A stretch of DNA of 64,000 nucleotides from Betaproteobacteria bacterium. GTDB lineage: Bacteria > Pseudomonadota > Gammaproteobacteria > Burkholderiales > Casimicrobiaceae. The stretch covers positions 1 through 64,000 of the forward strand of contig JAAFJA010000010.1 in NCBI GenBank assembly GCA_013298765.1, in the 5' to 3' direction. The position numbers and the translations under genes are program-made. The notes below the pieces were generated by a model. It made no database searches. It was given only the letters and a program-made list of their open reading frames with translations, and was not told where the DNA came from. Positions 45,317-54,467 of this stretch are shown here, one piece after another; the stretch's first letter is position 1, and the number at the start of each line of letters is the position of its first letter.

Positions 45317-45338
45317 TTTTCGCACGATCGTCCGAAAA
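45317..45338. promoter_or_regulatory. TetR-type operator before the tetR gene
   Basis: TTTTCGCAC-GATC-GTCCGAAAA: 9-bp arms with one mismatch, nearly identical to the site at 44527-44546. It ends 9 nt upstream of the tetR ATG, as expected for an autoregulatory operator. Confidence 0.75.
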
Positions 45339-45363
45339 TGCAAGCGGCACTGTATATTCCGTT

Positions 45364-45452
45364 TCAACCCCTGATTAACTTGGGCTAGCAACCATCAAAA
45401 GATAAAGCCGCTATTGTAAAAATCGCGCTTCTAGCCTCGTTATAGTGGGATA
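45364..45452. repeat. Dispersed double-palindrome element, copy 7
   Basis: Left box CAACCCCTGATTAACTTGGGCTAG (45365-45388); right box CTAGCCTCGTTATAGTGGG (45431-45449). GGGCTA at 45382 and TAGCCT at 45432 start 50 nt apart. It lies between the tetR promoter and the end of the urease operon. Confidence 0.7.
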
Positions 45453-45471
45453 TTCCGCGAACTTTCCGAAC

Positions 45472-45687
45472 CTACTTTTTGCTGCGCCGAGACCACCAGA
45501 CAGCGCCGACCGCAGCAACGATCAGAAGCAGTGCGATCGCTCGCGGATTCATCAGCTCATGTGCGATTGCATGAAACAAGTCATCAGGTTCATGGCCAGG
45601 ATGCGCGTAAGTCGACGCGCTAAGCAAGCTCGCTGTAACGAAGACGCCAAGTTTCGACGCGCTCAAAAATCGTTGTTCAATATTCAT
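45472..45687 (-). CDS. Small exported membrane-anchored protein at the end of the urease operon
   Basis: 71 residues: a signal-like N-terminal segment (KLGVFVTASLLSASTYA), then HPGHEPDDLFHAIAHEL, a metal-binding-looking stretch recalling the HPGH start of HupE/UreJ nickel permeases, one membrane helix (AIALLLIVAAVGAVWW) and a basic tail SRRSKK. It starts 4 nt downstream of ureG on the same strand. No named family is recognised; a role near nickel or in the membrane is inference only. Confidence 0.6.
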   Translation of the reverse strand: MNIEQRFLSASKLGVFVTASLLSASTYAHPGHEPDDLFHAIAHELMNPRAIALLLIVAAVGAVWWSRRSKK

Positions 45688-45691
45688 TGCT

Positions 45692-46303
45692 CTATCCCAG
45701 CATGCCTTGATGTTTGATGAATGCGACGATCTCATCGACGCCTTTTCCGACTTTCAGATTGGAGAAGACAAAGGGTTTAGTGCCGCGCATTTTCTTCGCA
45801 TCGTGGTCCATGACTTCAAGCGATGCGCCGACGTAGGGCGCGAGATCAATTTTGTTGATCACCAGGAGGTCGCTTTTCATAATGCCCGGGCCGCCTTTGC
45901 GCGGAATCTTCTCGCCCGCCGCAACGTCAATCACGTAGAGCGTGAGATCGGATAACTCGGGTGAGAACGTAGCCGCAAGGTTATCGCCGCCGCTCTCAAC
46001 AAAGATGACGTCGAGATCGGGAAAGCGCTTGTTTAGCCGATCAACCGCTTCCAGGTTAATCGAAGCATCTTCGCGAATCGCCGTATGCGGGCAGCCACCC
46101 GTCTCGACGCCGATGATGCGCTCTGGTTCGAGCGCTTGATGATCAACAAGGAACTGGGCGTCTTCCTTCGTATAGATGTCATTGGTGACGGCTGCGATGT
46201 TGTGCGACTCGCGAAACCGCCGACACAGTTCAAGGGTCAGCGCAGTTTTCCCAGAGCCGACAGGGCCACCGATACCGACGCGCAACGGGCCGTGTTCATT
46301 CAT
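45692..46303 (-). CDS. ureG: Urease accessory GTPase UreG
   Basis: GTPase that delivers nickel to the urease apo-enzyme together with UreD/UreF/UreE. P-loop [33 protein letters not shown], the invariant CPH metal motif in [17 protein letters not shown], and the NKID-type specificity motif [15 protein letters not shown]. 203 residues. Its ATG overlaps the ureF stop by 4 nt. Confidence 0.97.
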   Translation of the reverse strand: MNEHGPLRVGIGGPVGSGKTALTLELCRRFRESHNIAAVTNDIYTKEDAQFLVDHQALEPERIIGVETGGCPHTAIREDASINLEAVDRLNKRFPDLDVIFVESGGDNLAATFSPELSDLTLYVIDVAAGEKIPRKGGPGIMKSDLLVINKIDLAPYVGASLEVMDHDAKKMRGTKPFVFSNLKVGKGVDEIVAFIKHQGMLG

Positions 46304-46971
46304 GATCTAAAGAGCCTTGAGTATTGGGTTTCATGGTTCATCTGAGCAATGGCCAATAGCGGCGCGGCGCTGCACCAGGCCAATTCGGGCAAGTCAAGCG
46401 CAGTCTCCACGGAATCATTCACCGAATCACCCAGTGCGAAAAGCAATTTCTGTGCAGCGATTTGCCCCATCGGCAACGCTTTCGCAAGCACCATCACCTG
46501 ATTCTCAGCAAAGCCAAACACGTAGGCGAGCAATCCATCGCGCGCGGACACACCGCTTGCACAGGAGGCGAGCGCCGCTGCGACCGGCGCGCACACACGC
46601 GTCAAAGCGCTAAGCATGTCCCTCTGACCGGCGCTGATCGGGGCAACTTCGCGACACCACGCTGCATAAGAAAATCCGACTTGAAGCGTTTCAGCGCGCG
46701 GCTCGCTCGATTCCCTCGATGCGATGAAGCGCTCGTTGATGTCACGGATCGATTTGTGATCTGCGGTTTGCCAAGCAAGGTAAGCTTTCGCCCACACTGG
46801 CGCTTCGTATTTCGCAAATATCAATCGCAGGTGATCTTCAATCCAGCGGCGCGCCGAGGGTGAATCAGTCACCGCGCCTGATTCAATAGCCCATTCGAGC
46901 CCCTGCGAGTAGCTGTATGCACCCACCGGCAATGCAGGGGACGCAAGCTGCAGCGCACGAGTGGAGAGCAT
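46300..46971 (-). CDS. ureF: Urease accessory protein UreF
   Basis: All-helical adaptor that binds UreD-urease and gates UreG. Family marks: the start [52 protein letters not shown] and the C-terminal SRLFRS. 223 residues. Coupled to ureE (1-nt overlap) and ureG (ATGA). Confidence 0.95.
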   Translation of the reverse strand: MLSTRALQLASPALPVGAYSYSQGLEWAIESGAVTDSPSARRWIEDHLRLIFAKYEAPVWAKAYLAWQTADHKSIRDINERFIASRESSEPRAETLQVGFSYAAWCREVAPISAGQRDMLSALTRVCAPVAAALASCASGVSARDGLLAYVFGFAENQVMVLAKALPMGQIAAQKLLFALGDSVNDSVETALDLPELAWCSAAPLLAIAQMNHETQYSRLFRS

Positions 46972-47474
46972 CAGCGATCCTGGCTGCGCGGCGCGAGGCC
47001 ATCGTGAATTCGGCCCCCGTGGCCTTGGTCATCATGCGAATGATGAACATGACTGTGGCCATACGCGCCGCTCTCCGGCTGAAACGCGCGTGTCACTGAG
47101 GTCACTCGCGCTCCCAAGCCTTCGACCATCGCCTTCAATACGTGATCCGGCAGCATCAGCAAATGATCATCATTCACCTGTAGCGGCACGTGGCGATTTC
47201 CAATGTGATATGCGATGCGGGCGAGTGCTGGCAAGCTGTCAGCGCGTACCTCATACAACGCCTCATCAGCCGCATGCACTTCGATCACACTACCGTCGTT
47301 CAAAAGTAGCTTGTCGCCGTGGCAGAGGAGCGTACCAACCTTTAACTGAACACCGATTTCGATCCCCCCGAGCGTAGTCGAGCGTAATCGCGATTTTTCT
47401 CGCTGATCGAAAGTTAGTTTTATGCTATCGCTACCCTTCATTTCTTTGGGCGCGCGTGATAGAGCTTGGAGCAT
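46971..47474 (-). CDS. ureE: Urease accessory nickel metallochaperone UreE
   Basis: 167-residue dimeric nickel carrier. The N-terminal peptide-binding domain is followed by the metal-binding domain with the conserved YHIGNRHVPLQVNDDHLLMLPDHVL (metal His in GNRH) and a His-rich C-terminal tail (GHSHVHHSHDDQGHGG) that can store nickel. It begins 2 nt after ureC. Confidence 0.95.
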   Translation of the reverse strand: MLQALSRAPKEMKGSDSIKLTFDQREKSRLRSTTLGGIEIGVQLKVGTLLCHGDKLLLNDGSVIEVHAADEALYEVRADSLPALARIAYHIGNRHVPLQVNDDHLLMLPDHVLKAMVEGLGARVTSVTRAFQPESGAYGHSHVHHSHDDQGHGGRIHDGLAPRSQDR

Positions 47475-47476
47475 GG

Positions 47477-49207
47477 TTAGAACAAGAAATACTTCTGTGT
47501 CATGGGCAATGATTTCGCGGCTTCACACTTCAAAAGCACGCCGTCGGCGCGCACTTCGTAAGTCTCAGGATCCACCTCCATTTGCGGCATGTAGCTATTG
47601 AGCTGCATGTGCTGCTTGCGAATCTTGCGAATGTTTTCTACTGCGACTACGCGTTTGTGGATGCCGTATCGCTTCGCCACGCCCGCATCGAGCGCTGCGT
47701 TTGAGACGAAGGTGAGCGACGAGCTCGCAACCGCCCCGCCGAAGGACGCGAACATTGGGCGGCCATGCACTGGCTGTGGCGTTGGGATCGACGCATTCGC
47801 ATCACCCATGAGCGCCCATGCGATTTGTCCGCCTTTCAAAATCATCGAGGGCTTCACGCCAAAGAAAGCGGGGCGCCACAACACGATGTCGGCCCACTTA
47901 CCTTCTTCGAGCGAGCCCACCTCATGCGAAACCCCATGCGCGATCGCCGGATTGATCGTGTACTTTGCGATGTAGCGAAGCGCGCGATGGTTGTCGTTGC
48001 GCGAGTTGGCTCGTGTTGCCTCTCCCTCTGGGAGCGGGGGAAGCCAGCCGCGCTGTACTTTCATTTTGTGCGCCGTTTGCCATGTGCGCGTAATCACCTC
48101 TCCGACGCGCCCCATCGCTTGCGAGTCAGAAGACATCATCGAAATCGCGCCAAGATCATGCAAGATATCTTCTGCGGCGATCGTCTCGCGACGAATACGC
48201 GATTCCGCAAACGCAAGATCTTCAGCAATCGCGGAGTCGAGGTGATGGCACACCATCAACATATCCAAATGCTCATCGACCGTGTTCACGGTATAGGGCA
48301 TCGTGGGATTAGTCGACGAAGGCAAAAAGTTTTCAGTACCAATCACGCGCAGGATGTCTGGCGCATGTCCGCCGCCCGCGCCCTCAGTGTGGAATGCGCA
48401 AAGGCTGCGCCCTTTGGTGGCGGCAATGGTGTTTTCTACAAAGCCCGATTCGTTCAATGTGTCGGAGTGGATCGCGACCTGCACATCGTGCTTGTCGGCC
48501 ACAGTTAAGCAGTTGTCGATCGCAGCCGGTGTGGTGCCCCAATCTTCGTGCAACTTGAGCCCGATCGCTCCGGCTTCGATTTGCTCGGCAATCGGGCCAG
48601 GCTTGGAAATATTTCCTTTACCAAAGAAGCCGAGGTTCATCGGAAATGCGTCCGCCGCGCGCAGCATTTCTCGCATGTGAAAGAGCCCCGGCGTTACCGT
48701 CGTGGCACTCGTGCCCGCTGCAGGCCCCGTGCCGCCGCCAATCATCGTGGTGATCCCACTCGCGAGCGCCTCTTCAATCTGCTGCGGGCAGATGAAATGA
48801 ATGTGGCAATCAATGCCGCCCGCGGTCACGATCATGCCCTCGCCCGCGATCACCTCGGTCGCGCCACCGATGGGAACGGTGACGCCTGGCTGAACGTCAG
48901 GATTGCCACCTTTACCGATTTTCCAAACGCGGCCGTTCTTAAGCCCGATATCTGCTTTCAAAATTCCGAGCTTCGCGTCGACGATCAGCGCGTTGGTGAT
49001 CACCGTATCAGCCACTTTCGCAGCGGGTAGCTGAGACTGCCCCATGCCATCGCGAATCACTTTGCCGCCGCCAAATTTCACCTCTTCACCGTAAGTCGTG
49101 AGATCGCGCTCAACTTCGATCAAGAGATCGGTATCGGCTAGGCGAACGCGATCGCCCACGGTCGGGCCGTACATCTCGGCGTAGGCTTTACGGCTGATGC
49201 GTGTCAT
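47477..49207 (-). CDS. ureC: Urease alpha subunit UreC (with a palindrome-derived insert)
   Basis: Catalytic subunit hydrolysing urea to ammonia and carbamate at a di-nickel site. Ligands: H135 and H137 ([10 protein letters not shown]), carbamylated K218 (GLKLHEDWG), H247 ([10 protein letters not shown]), H273 ([14 protein letters not shown]), D361 ([10 protein letters not shown]); flap His in [10 protein letters not shown]. 576 residues, about 9 longer than the Klebsiella enzyme. The excess lies at residues 388-403 ([16 protein letters not shown]) between KVQRG and NDNHR, where a CTCCC-TCT-GGGAG palindrome is in frame. The active site is untouched, so the enzyme should work. Confidence 0.97.
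   Translation of the reverse strand: MTRISRKAYAEMYGPTVGDRVRLADTDLLIEVERDLTTYGEEVKFGGGKVIRDGMGQSQLPAAKVADTVITNALIVDAKLGILKADIGLKNGRVWKIGKGGNPDVQPGVTVPIGGATEVIAGEGMIVTAGGIDCHIHFICPQQIEEALASGITTMIGGGTGPAAGTSATTVTPGLFHMREMLRAADAFPMNLGFFGKGNISKPGPIAEQIEAGAIGLKLHEDWGTTPAAIDNCLTVADKHDVQVAIHSDTLNESGFVENTIAATKGRSLCAFHTEGAGGGHAPDILRVIGTENFLPSSTNPTMPYTVNTVDEHLDMLMVCHHLDSAIAEDLAFAESRIRRETIAAEDILHDLGAISMMSSDSQAMGRVGEVITRTWQTAHKMKVQRGWLPPLPEGEATRANSRNDNHRALRYIAKYTINPAIAHGVSHEVGSLEEGKWADIVLWRPAFFGVKPSMILKGGQIAWALMGDANASIPTPQPVHGRPMFASFGGAVASSSLTFVSNAALDAGVAKRYGIHKRVVAVENIRKIRKQHMQLNSYMPQMEVDPETYEVRADGVLLKCEAAKSLPMTQKYFLF
47999..48046. repeat. REP-like palindrome inserted in frame in ureC
   Basis: Contains CTCCC-TCT-GGGAG (48022-48034) followed by CGGGG. 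It encodes LPPLPEGE in the ureC frame, and the other strand reads LSLWERG: both are typical translations of a widespread REP-like repeat (forms such as PSPLPEGEG and LSLWERVG recur in proteobacterial proteins). UreC normally has about 8 residues here; this one has 16. Confidence 0.6.
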
Positions 49208-49608
49208 TTGCGCGCGCCTTTCTTTGCTACCACCTTACCGGGTTTCTTTGCAACGGCGACCGTCTTCGATTTCGCTCGCTTGACCGCCGTGGCTTTCTTC
49301 GCATCAAGCGCGCCCATTACCTGCCCTCGAAAGCCAAAAACGATTCGAGCGCCAGCGAAGTCAACAAGCTCCACCGTGCGCGATTGCCCCGGCTCGAAGC
49401 GAACAGCGGTTCCCGCGGCGATATTGAGTCGCATACCGCGCGCCGCTTCACGCGTGAAGGCAAGCGCTTGATTGGTTTCGTAAAAATGGTAGTGCGAGCC
49501 CACTTGAATCGGCCGATCCCCGGTGTTTGCCACAGAGAGCATCTGCGTGCGGCGGCCGGCGTTCAGATCAACGTCGCCCGCCTCAGTAATGATTTCGCCT
49601 GGAGTCAT
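49204..49608 (-). CDS. ureB: Urease beta subunit UreB with a Lys/Ala-rich tail
   Basis: Structural subunit. The first ~103 residues match Ure[62 protein letters not shown] and [12 protein letters not shown]. The remaining ~30 residues are a basic, Ala/Lys/Val-rich tail ([26 protein letters not shown]) resembling histone H1-like termini; UreB usually ends near 101-106. Overlaps ureC by 4 nt. The tail lies at the DNA end adjoining the ureC start, and its effect is unknown. Confidence 0.95.
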   Translation of the reverse strand: MTPGEIITEAGDVDLNAGRRTQMLSVANTGDRPIQVGSHYHFYETNQALAFTREAARGMRLNIAAGTAVRFEPGQSRTVELVDFAGARIVFGFRGQVMGALDAKKATAVKRAKSKTVAVAKKPGKVVAKKGARK

Positions 49609-49669
49609 AAATCTTGCGGCCTAGCCGCTCCTACATAGATTGCACAGGAAACTGCTCACGACACGCTCA

Positions 49670-49972
49670 TCACTGAATTGGATGATGCACGGTGACTAGC
49701 TTTGTTCCATCAGGAAACGTAGCCTCGACTTGGATTTCGGGAATCATTTCAGGGACGCCCTCCATCACGTCTTCTTTGCTGAGCACTTTTGTGCCCTCGC
49801 TCATCAGTTGCGCAACCGTTTTTCCGTCGCGCGCACCTTCCAGAACGGCGGCAGTGATGAAAGCCATCGCTTCGGGATGATTCAACTTGAGCCCGCGCGC
49901 CTTGCGCCGTTCGGCAACCAGCGCGGCGGTGAAGATGAGAAGTTTGTCTTTTTCGCGGGGGCTTAAATCCAT
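49670..49972 (-). CDS. ureA: Urease gamma subunit UreA
   Basis: 100-residue structural subunit with the standard start [51 protein letters not shown] and the end [24 protein letters not shown]. Placed between ureD and ureB in the classical ureDABC order. Confidence 0.97.
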   Translation of the reverse strand: MDLSPREKDKLLIFTAALVAERRKARGLKLNHPEAMAFITAAVLEGARDGKTVAQLMSEGTKVLSKEDVMEGVPEMIPEIQVEATFPDGTKLVTVHHPIQ

Positions 49973-49982
49973 AGCGCTTTAC

Positions 49983-50870
49983 TCACGTACTCCAAATGCG
50001 CGGCCGTTGGGGCTCAAGGCCAAACACGTCCAATCTTATCCGGCTCCACACGCAAATTAGCAATTCGCGTACCGACTCGGCATCGGCTCCGATCGCTTTC
50101 ACTACAAAAAAGCCCGGCGCGGGGTTTGATGCGCCACTTCTAATTTCGGCACCAAGTGCCTCCCGAATCGCTGAAAGCAGCGCTTGGTCGCTTGCGCCGC
50201 GTGCGGCGTCGCTATGCCCGGCCGCGAGCCAGGCGGTGGCCGACACTGTTTGCCCGCCCCAACCGAGCGCTGAATCAAAAAGCGGGTCGGCCCCTATCCA
50301 GCGCGCTGTTTCCTGCCATAGCAACGCATCATCACGAATCACACGGATGTCTTGCGCAAACGAGCCTTGCCGAAAACGCTCATCGCGCGCGCGACGCCCA
50401 AAGCAGACCATTTCCCATCCGAAGAACTTGGCCTTAGCACCGAGATCGATCACGATGTTCTGTGTTGCCACTGCCCCGTCAAACACGATTGCTTCTTGGG
50501 GAAGCCACTCGAGTGCAGCGTCGCTTTCAACCCAGAGCCTAGTGTCTGCGCTCGCGCCGCTCGATGTGGACCGATACCACTTCTGCGCACCAGGCGTCGT
50601 CACCACTGCATGCGCCGCGCTTGCTACGCGAACATTCGCAACTAGCGCATCGCCCGCAACGATCCCTCCCGGTGGATGAACAATCACTGCGTGACAGTTG
50701 CTATCGCCCTCCGGGTAGAGCGGCTTCAGTAGCCGCAACGGACCTGAATGTGCGCGCTCGGTGATTCGTGTTGCACCTTGCGTCGCCTCGAATCGAAGTG
50801 CGAGTGCGGCGTGCCAACGCGAGCTGTGATCCGGCGTTGCGGTCACATCACTTTTCATCATGGTGTTCAT
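49983..50870 (-). CDS. ureD: Urease accessory protein UreD
   Basis: Scaffold of the urease activation complex. Family marks: GPLRLLKPLYPEGDSNCHAVIVHPPGGIVAGDAL, TTPGAQKWYRS, LEWLPQEAIVFDGA and FFGWEMVCFGRRARDERF. The start is uncertain: ATG 50870 gives 295 residues, with alternatives at 50879, 50861 and 50858. A frame reaching 51050 runs through the ureD-urtA control region and is rejected. First gene of ureDABCEFG. Confidence 0.92.
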   Translation of the reverse strand: MNTMMKSDVTATPDHSSRWHAALALRFEATQGATRITERAHSGPLRLLKPLYPEGDSNCHAVIVHPPGGIVAGDALVANVRVASAAHAVVTTPGAQKWYRSTSSGASADTRLWVESDAALEWLPQEAIVFDGAVATQNIVIDLGAKAKFFGWEMVCFGRRARDERFRQGSFAQDIRVIRDDALLWQETARWIGADPLFDSALGWGGQTVSATAWLAAGHSDAARGASDQALLSAIREALGAEIRSGASNPAPGFFVVKAIGADAESVRELLICVWSRIRLDVFGLEPQRPRIWST

Positions 50871-50927
50871 GCAAGCCATTTTATGGAGCACGTCGATTTG
50901 ACTCAGCGTAGCCAATTTGATGCGTGG

Positions 50928-50944
50928 AGCACCGTTTCGGCGCA
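50928..50944. promoter_or_regulatory. NtrC-like binding site upstream of urtA
   Basis: AGCACC-GTTTC-GGCGCA matches the NtrC consensus TGCACC-N5-GGTGCA at 10 of 12 positions. It is about 82 nt upstream of the sigma-54 promoter, a normal enhancer distance. A further TGCACC half site lies at 50958-50963. Confidence 0.55.
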
Positions 50945-51025
50945 CAACTCTTGCCCCTGCACCAGATTGAAGTGTTCGCGCGCGCGCCGCTCTCACTTCG
51001 CACTTGTCCGATACAGCCAAACACG

Positions 51026-51041
51026 TGGCATGTGTTTTGCG
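51026..51041 (+). promoter_or_regulatory. Sigma-54 (RpoN) promoter of the urt operon
   Basis: TGGCATGTGTTTTGCG matches TGGCACG-N4-TTGCW at all but two positions, with the invariant GG (-24) and GC (-12) correctly spaced. It lies 239 nt upstream of the urtA ATG. With the NtrC-like dyad this predicts nitrogen-controlled urea uptake. Confidence 0.65.
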
Positions 51042-51279
51042 ATGCAGCAATTAGAAGATGTTGGTTCACGTTGTACGGGGCTACGGGCGCAGGTTTGGGA
51101 TACGTTGCAAACCTGTGTTCGCGGCATTGTGTGTCGTTCCGTTTGTCGCGCACAGCAGCGCGAAATACCTGCGACGCACCGTATTTCGAAGTCCGTTGAA
51201 CGTGGTTTCAATGTCTCTCACCGCTGCTTGAAAAACTGCGGTGAACCGCTTCTTCAACCACCTCAGGGGAGTCCTCGAC

Positions 51280-52572
51280 ATGACCAACTCGGTCCGCCGC
51301 CACACGCTTAAGGCACTCGCAGCCGCCAGCGCTGTTGCATTTGGCAGTTCATTCTCATCGCTCGCAGTTGCACAAGGCGCGCCCATCAAAGTCGGCGTGC
51401 TGCACTCGTTGTCAGGCACCATGGCCATTTCAGAAACCGTGTTGAAAGATGTCGCCTTGATGGCGATTGACGAGATCAACGCGAAAGGCGGCGTGCTCGG
51501 CCGCAAGCTCGAACCTGTGGTGGTTGATCCTGCATCGAATTGGCCGCTGTTCGCCGAAAAGGCACGACAACTCATTAGCGCAGACAAAGTGGCGGTGACC
51601 TTCGGTTGCTGGACGTCCGTGTCGCGCAAGTCAGTGTTGCCCGTATTTGAAGAGCTGAACGGTTTGCTCTTCTACCCGGTGCAATATGAGGGTGAAGAGC
51701 TTTCGAAAAACGTGTTCTACACGGGCGCGGCGCCTAACCAGCAAGCGATTCCCGCAGTGGAATACTTGATGAGCAAAGACGGTGGTTCGGCGAAGCGCTT
51801 CGTGTTGCTCGGCACGGACTACGTGTATCCACGCACAACGAACAAGATTCTGCGCTCATTCCTTAAGTCGAAAGGAATCGCTGATGCCGACATCATGGAA
51901 GAGTACACACCGTTCGGTCACAGCGATTACCAAACGATCATCGCAAAGATCAAGAAGTTCTCGTCCGAAGGCAAGAAAACGGCAGTGATCTCGACGATCA
52001 ACGGCGATTCCAACGTACCGTTTTACAAAGAGCTCGGCAACCAAGGCTTGAAAGCGAAAGACGTTCCAGTCGTGGCCTTCTCGGTGGGCGAAGAAGAGCT
52101 TCGCGGCGTAGACACGAAGCCACTCGTCGGTCACCTCGCCGCGTGGAATTACTTCATGAGCTTGAAGAATCCTGCGAACGATGAGTTCACGAAGAAGTGG
52201 GCTGCCTACGCGAAAGCAAAGAATCTCCCAGGCCACAAAGACAAGCCGCTCACTAACGATCCGATGGAAGCTACCTACATTGGCATCTACATGTGGAAGC
52301 AAGCCGTTGAAAAAGCGAAATCGACCGACACCGATAAGGTGATCGCTGCGATGGCCGGGCAAACGTTCAAGGCACCATCTGGCTTCACTGCGAAGATGGA
52401 TGAGCGCAATCATCACCTGCACAAGCCAGTCTTCATCGGCGAAATCAAGGCCGACGGTCAGTTCAATATTGTTTGGAAGACACCCGGCCCAGTTCGCGCC
52501 AATCCTTGGAGCCCGTTCATCCCAGGTAACGACAAGAAGAAAGACGTGCCGGACGGCAAGACGAAGATCTAG
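51280..52572 (+). CDS. urtA: Urea ABC transporter substrate-binding protein UrtA
   Basis: Periplasmic urea receptor. Signal sequence ~1-32 with twin-Arg-like SVRRHTLKALAAAS ending SLAVAQG, then the UrtA fold: IKVGVLHSLSGTMAISE, FGCWTSVSRKSVLPVFE, LLFYPVQYEGEE, TGAAPNQQAIPAVE, GTDYVYPRTTN and YTPFGHSDYQTII. From ATG 51280 (GGGGAG upstream) it has 430 residues; an in-frame ATG at 51241 adds 13 residues and lacks a site. First gene of urtABCDE. Confidence 0.96.
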   Translation: MTNSVRRHTLKALAAASAVAFGSSFSSLAVAQGAPIKVGVLHSLSGTMAISETVLKDVALMAIDEINAKGGVLGRKLEPVVVDPASNWPLFAEKARQLISADKVAVTFGCWTSVSRKSVLPVFEELNGLLFYPVQYEGEELSKNVFYTGAAPNQQAIPAVEYLMSKDGGSAKRFVLLGTDYVYPRTTNKILRSFLKSKGIADADIMEEYTPFGHSDYQTIIAKIKKFSSEGKKTAVISTINGDSNVPFYKELGNQGLKAKDVPVVAFSVGEEELRGVDTKPLVGHLAAWNYFMSLKNPANDEFTKKWAAYAKAKNLPGHKDKPLTNDPMEATYIGIYMWKQAVEKAKSTDTDKVIAAMAGQTFKAPSGFTAKMDERNHHLHKPVFIGEIKADGQFNIVWKTPGPVRANPWSPFIPGNDKKKDVPDGKTKI

Positions 52573-52794
52573 TCAGTCGGTTAGCGCACACTGCGATGGT
52601 TGGATTCGTTCGCGGATTCAACCTCAGCAGAGCGCACAAGGATTCGACAGGGTGCCATAACGCTGTTGCGCCCTGAGGATTCCTAAGCGCGTTGGCGACT
52701 TTGCTTGGCATCACAAGATTCGCAGCACGCTCGGTTCAAGCGCTCTTCCTTGCAAATCTTGGTTGCCCGTCTGCACTCAAAAGCTGTCATCAAG

Positions 52795-52834
52795 GAGATG
52801 GGATTCGGGCTTCTGCCACCCCATCTCTTTTTTT
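52795..52834 (+). terminator. Terminator/attenuator between urtA and urtB
   Basis: Perfect 8-bp stem GAGATGGG (52795-52802)/CCCATCTC (52820-52827), 17-nt loop, then seven T (52828-52834). It lies in the 281-nt urtA-urtB gap, 20 nt before the urtB ATG, and would lower expression of the membrane and ATPase genes relative to the receptor. Confidence 0.8.
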
Positions 52835-52853
52835 CTGAATATTCAGGTAACTT

Positions 52854-54467
52854 ATGCGCTTACCGGACGTTTTTACTGGGGCTATACGATGTTTCTGTGC
52901 AACCTTATTTACACTCACTTTTGTCACTTCGCCTCAATTATCAAAGGCGCTCACGCCTGAAGCCGCTAAAGCAATTGCAGTTGGCGAAAACGATGATCGG
53001 CTTGCCGCGCTTGCCAAAGCCATCGCAGCGCCCAGCGATGGACTTGTTCGCCTCATTGACGCACTGCTCGACGATGCGGTGAAGGTTGCCGAGGGTCGCG
53101 TCTACATTGTGCGCGACGGGAAGGCGATTGACGCGGCGACCGGCGCGGAAACGACGCTTCCCCCCAACGCCGAAGACGTGGTCAACAACAACCGCGTGCG
53201 CGGCGAACTCGACACCGCGAGGGCGGCGTTCTCCTTGCTCTCGGAGGATCGAAACACCCGCGCAAAAGCGATCACTGAACTCAAAGATGAGGCCAATGAG
53301 GCCAAGCTCCCAATCATCGACCGGGCCATCGCAAAGGAAAGCGATGCCGAACTCAAATCTCGACTGCAACAACTTCGCGCGGCGATGTTGGTTGCCAGTA
53401 GCGACAAAGCGAAACGCTTGGAAGCAGTCGCAGCGCTCGCTTCAAGCGGCGAGCCCTCAGTTAAGTCGCTTCTACAGGAGCGTTTGCAACCGACAGGCGA
53501 AAGCGATCCTGAGGTCCGTGCCGCGCTCGCAAATGCAATCAAAGCAATTGACGCCAAGCTCGTCCGGGGCGAGCGTCTAGGCGTCATTTTTAGCGGGGCA
53601 TCGCTCGGCTCGATTCTGCTTCTTGTCGCGCTTGGTCTCGCCATCACCTACGGCTTGATGGGTGTGATCAATATGGCGCATGGCGAGCTGATGATGATCG
53701 GCGCCTACACAACCTATGTCGTACAGAACTTGTTTCGCCAACACTTGCCGTCTGGATTCGATTACTACATTCTCGCGGCGATTCCTGTTGCGTTCACCGT
53801 GTCGGCGCTCGTCGGCGCGGTGCTCGAACGAACAGTGATTCGCTGGCTGTATGGACGACCGCTCGAAACGCTTCTCGCCACTTGGGGAATTTCGCTCGTG
53901 CTGATCCAATCGGTGCGAACCTTGTTCGGCGCGCAAAACGTTCCCGTTGAAAACCCAGCCTTTCTCTCTGGCGGTGTTGCAATCATGAGTAACCTCACGC
54001 TGCCTTACAACCGAATCGCGATCATCTTTTTTGCTTTTTTCGTGTTGCTCTTGGTTTACCTGCTGATCAACAAAACGCGTCTTGGGCTTTTTGTTCGCGG
54101 TGTCACCCAAAACCGGAGTATGGCTTCTTGCATGGGCGTGAACACCGCGCGCATCGATACGTACGCGTTCGCATTGGGCGCAGGGATCGCAGGGCTTGCG
54201 GGTTGCGCGCTTTCACAGGTAGGCAATGTGGGGCCCGACCTGGGCCAGAGCTATATCGTCGACTCGTTCCTGGTGGTCGTGCTCGGTGGCGTCGGCCAGC
54301 TTGCGGGGACCGTCTACGCTGCGCTGGGCTTAGGCGTGCTGAACAAATTGCTGGAGGGCTGGACGGGCGCGGTGCTCGCAAAGATTGCGGTCCTCGCATT
54401 TATCGTTGTCTTCATCCAGCGTCGGCCGCAGGGCATTTTCGCGCTCAAAGGAAGGAGCGCAGACTAA
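52854..54467 (+). CDS. urtB: Urea ABC transporter permease UrtB
   Basis: 537 residues: signal peptide, an exported ~200-residue Ala-rich helical domain (~35-235) typical of proteobacterial UrtB, then a branched-chain-type permease (ASLGSILLLVALGLAITYGLMGVINMAHGELMMIGAY, TRLGLFVRGVTQNRSMASCMGVNTARIDTYAFALGAGIAGLAG, DSFLVVVLGGVGQLAGTV). It overlaps urtC by 1 nt (TAATG). The upstream terminator probably sets its level. Confidence 0.94.
   Translation: MRLPDVFTGAIRCFCATLFTLTFVTSPQLSKALTPEAAKAIAVGENDDRLAALAKAIAAPSDGLVRLIDALLDDAVKVAEGRVYIVRDGKAIDAATGAETTLPPNAEDVVNNNRVRGELDTARAAFSLLSEDRNTRAKAITELKDEANEAKLPIIDRAIAKESDAELKSRLQQLRAAMLVASSDKAKRLEAVAALASSGEPSVKSLLQERLQPTGESDPEVRAALANAIKAIDAKLVRGERLGVIFSGASLGSILLLVALGLAITYGLMGVINMAHGELMMIGAYTTYVVQNLFRQHLPSGFDYYILAAIPVAFTVSALVGAVLERTVIRWLYGRPLETLLATWGISLVLIQSVRTLFGAQNVPVENPAFLSGGVAIMSNLTLPYNRIAIIFFAFFVLLLVYLLINKTRLGLFVRGVTQNRSMASCMGVNTARIDTYAFALGAGIAGLAGCALSQVGNVGPDLGQSYIVDSFLVVVLGGVGQLAGTVYAALGLGVLNKLLEGWTGAVLAKIAVLAFIVVFIQRRPQGIFALKGRSAD

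Larger units (their letters stand above)
50871..51279. other. Divergent ureD-urtA control region
   Basis: About 400 bases without a gene. It holds an NtrC-like dyad (50928-50944), a sigma-54-type promoter toward urtA (51026-51041) and the urtA leader. No equally good sigma-54 match was seen toward ureD. Confidence 0.65.
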
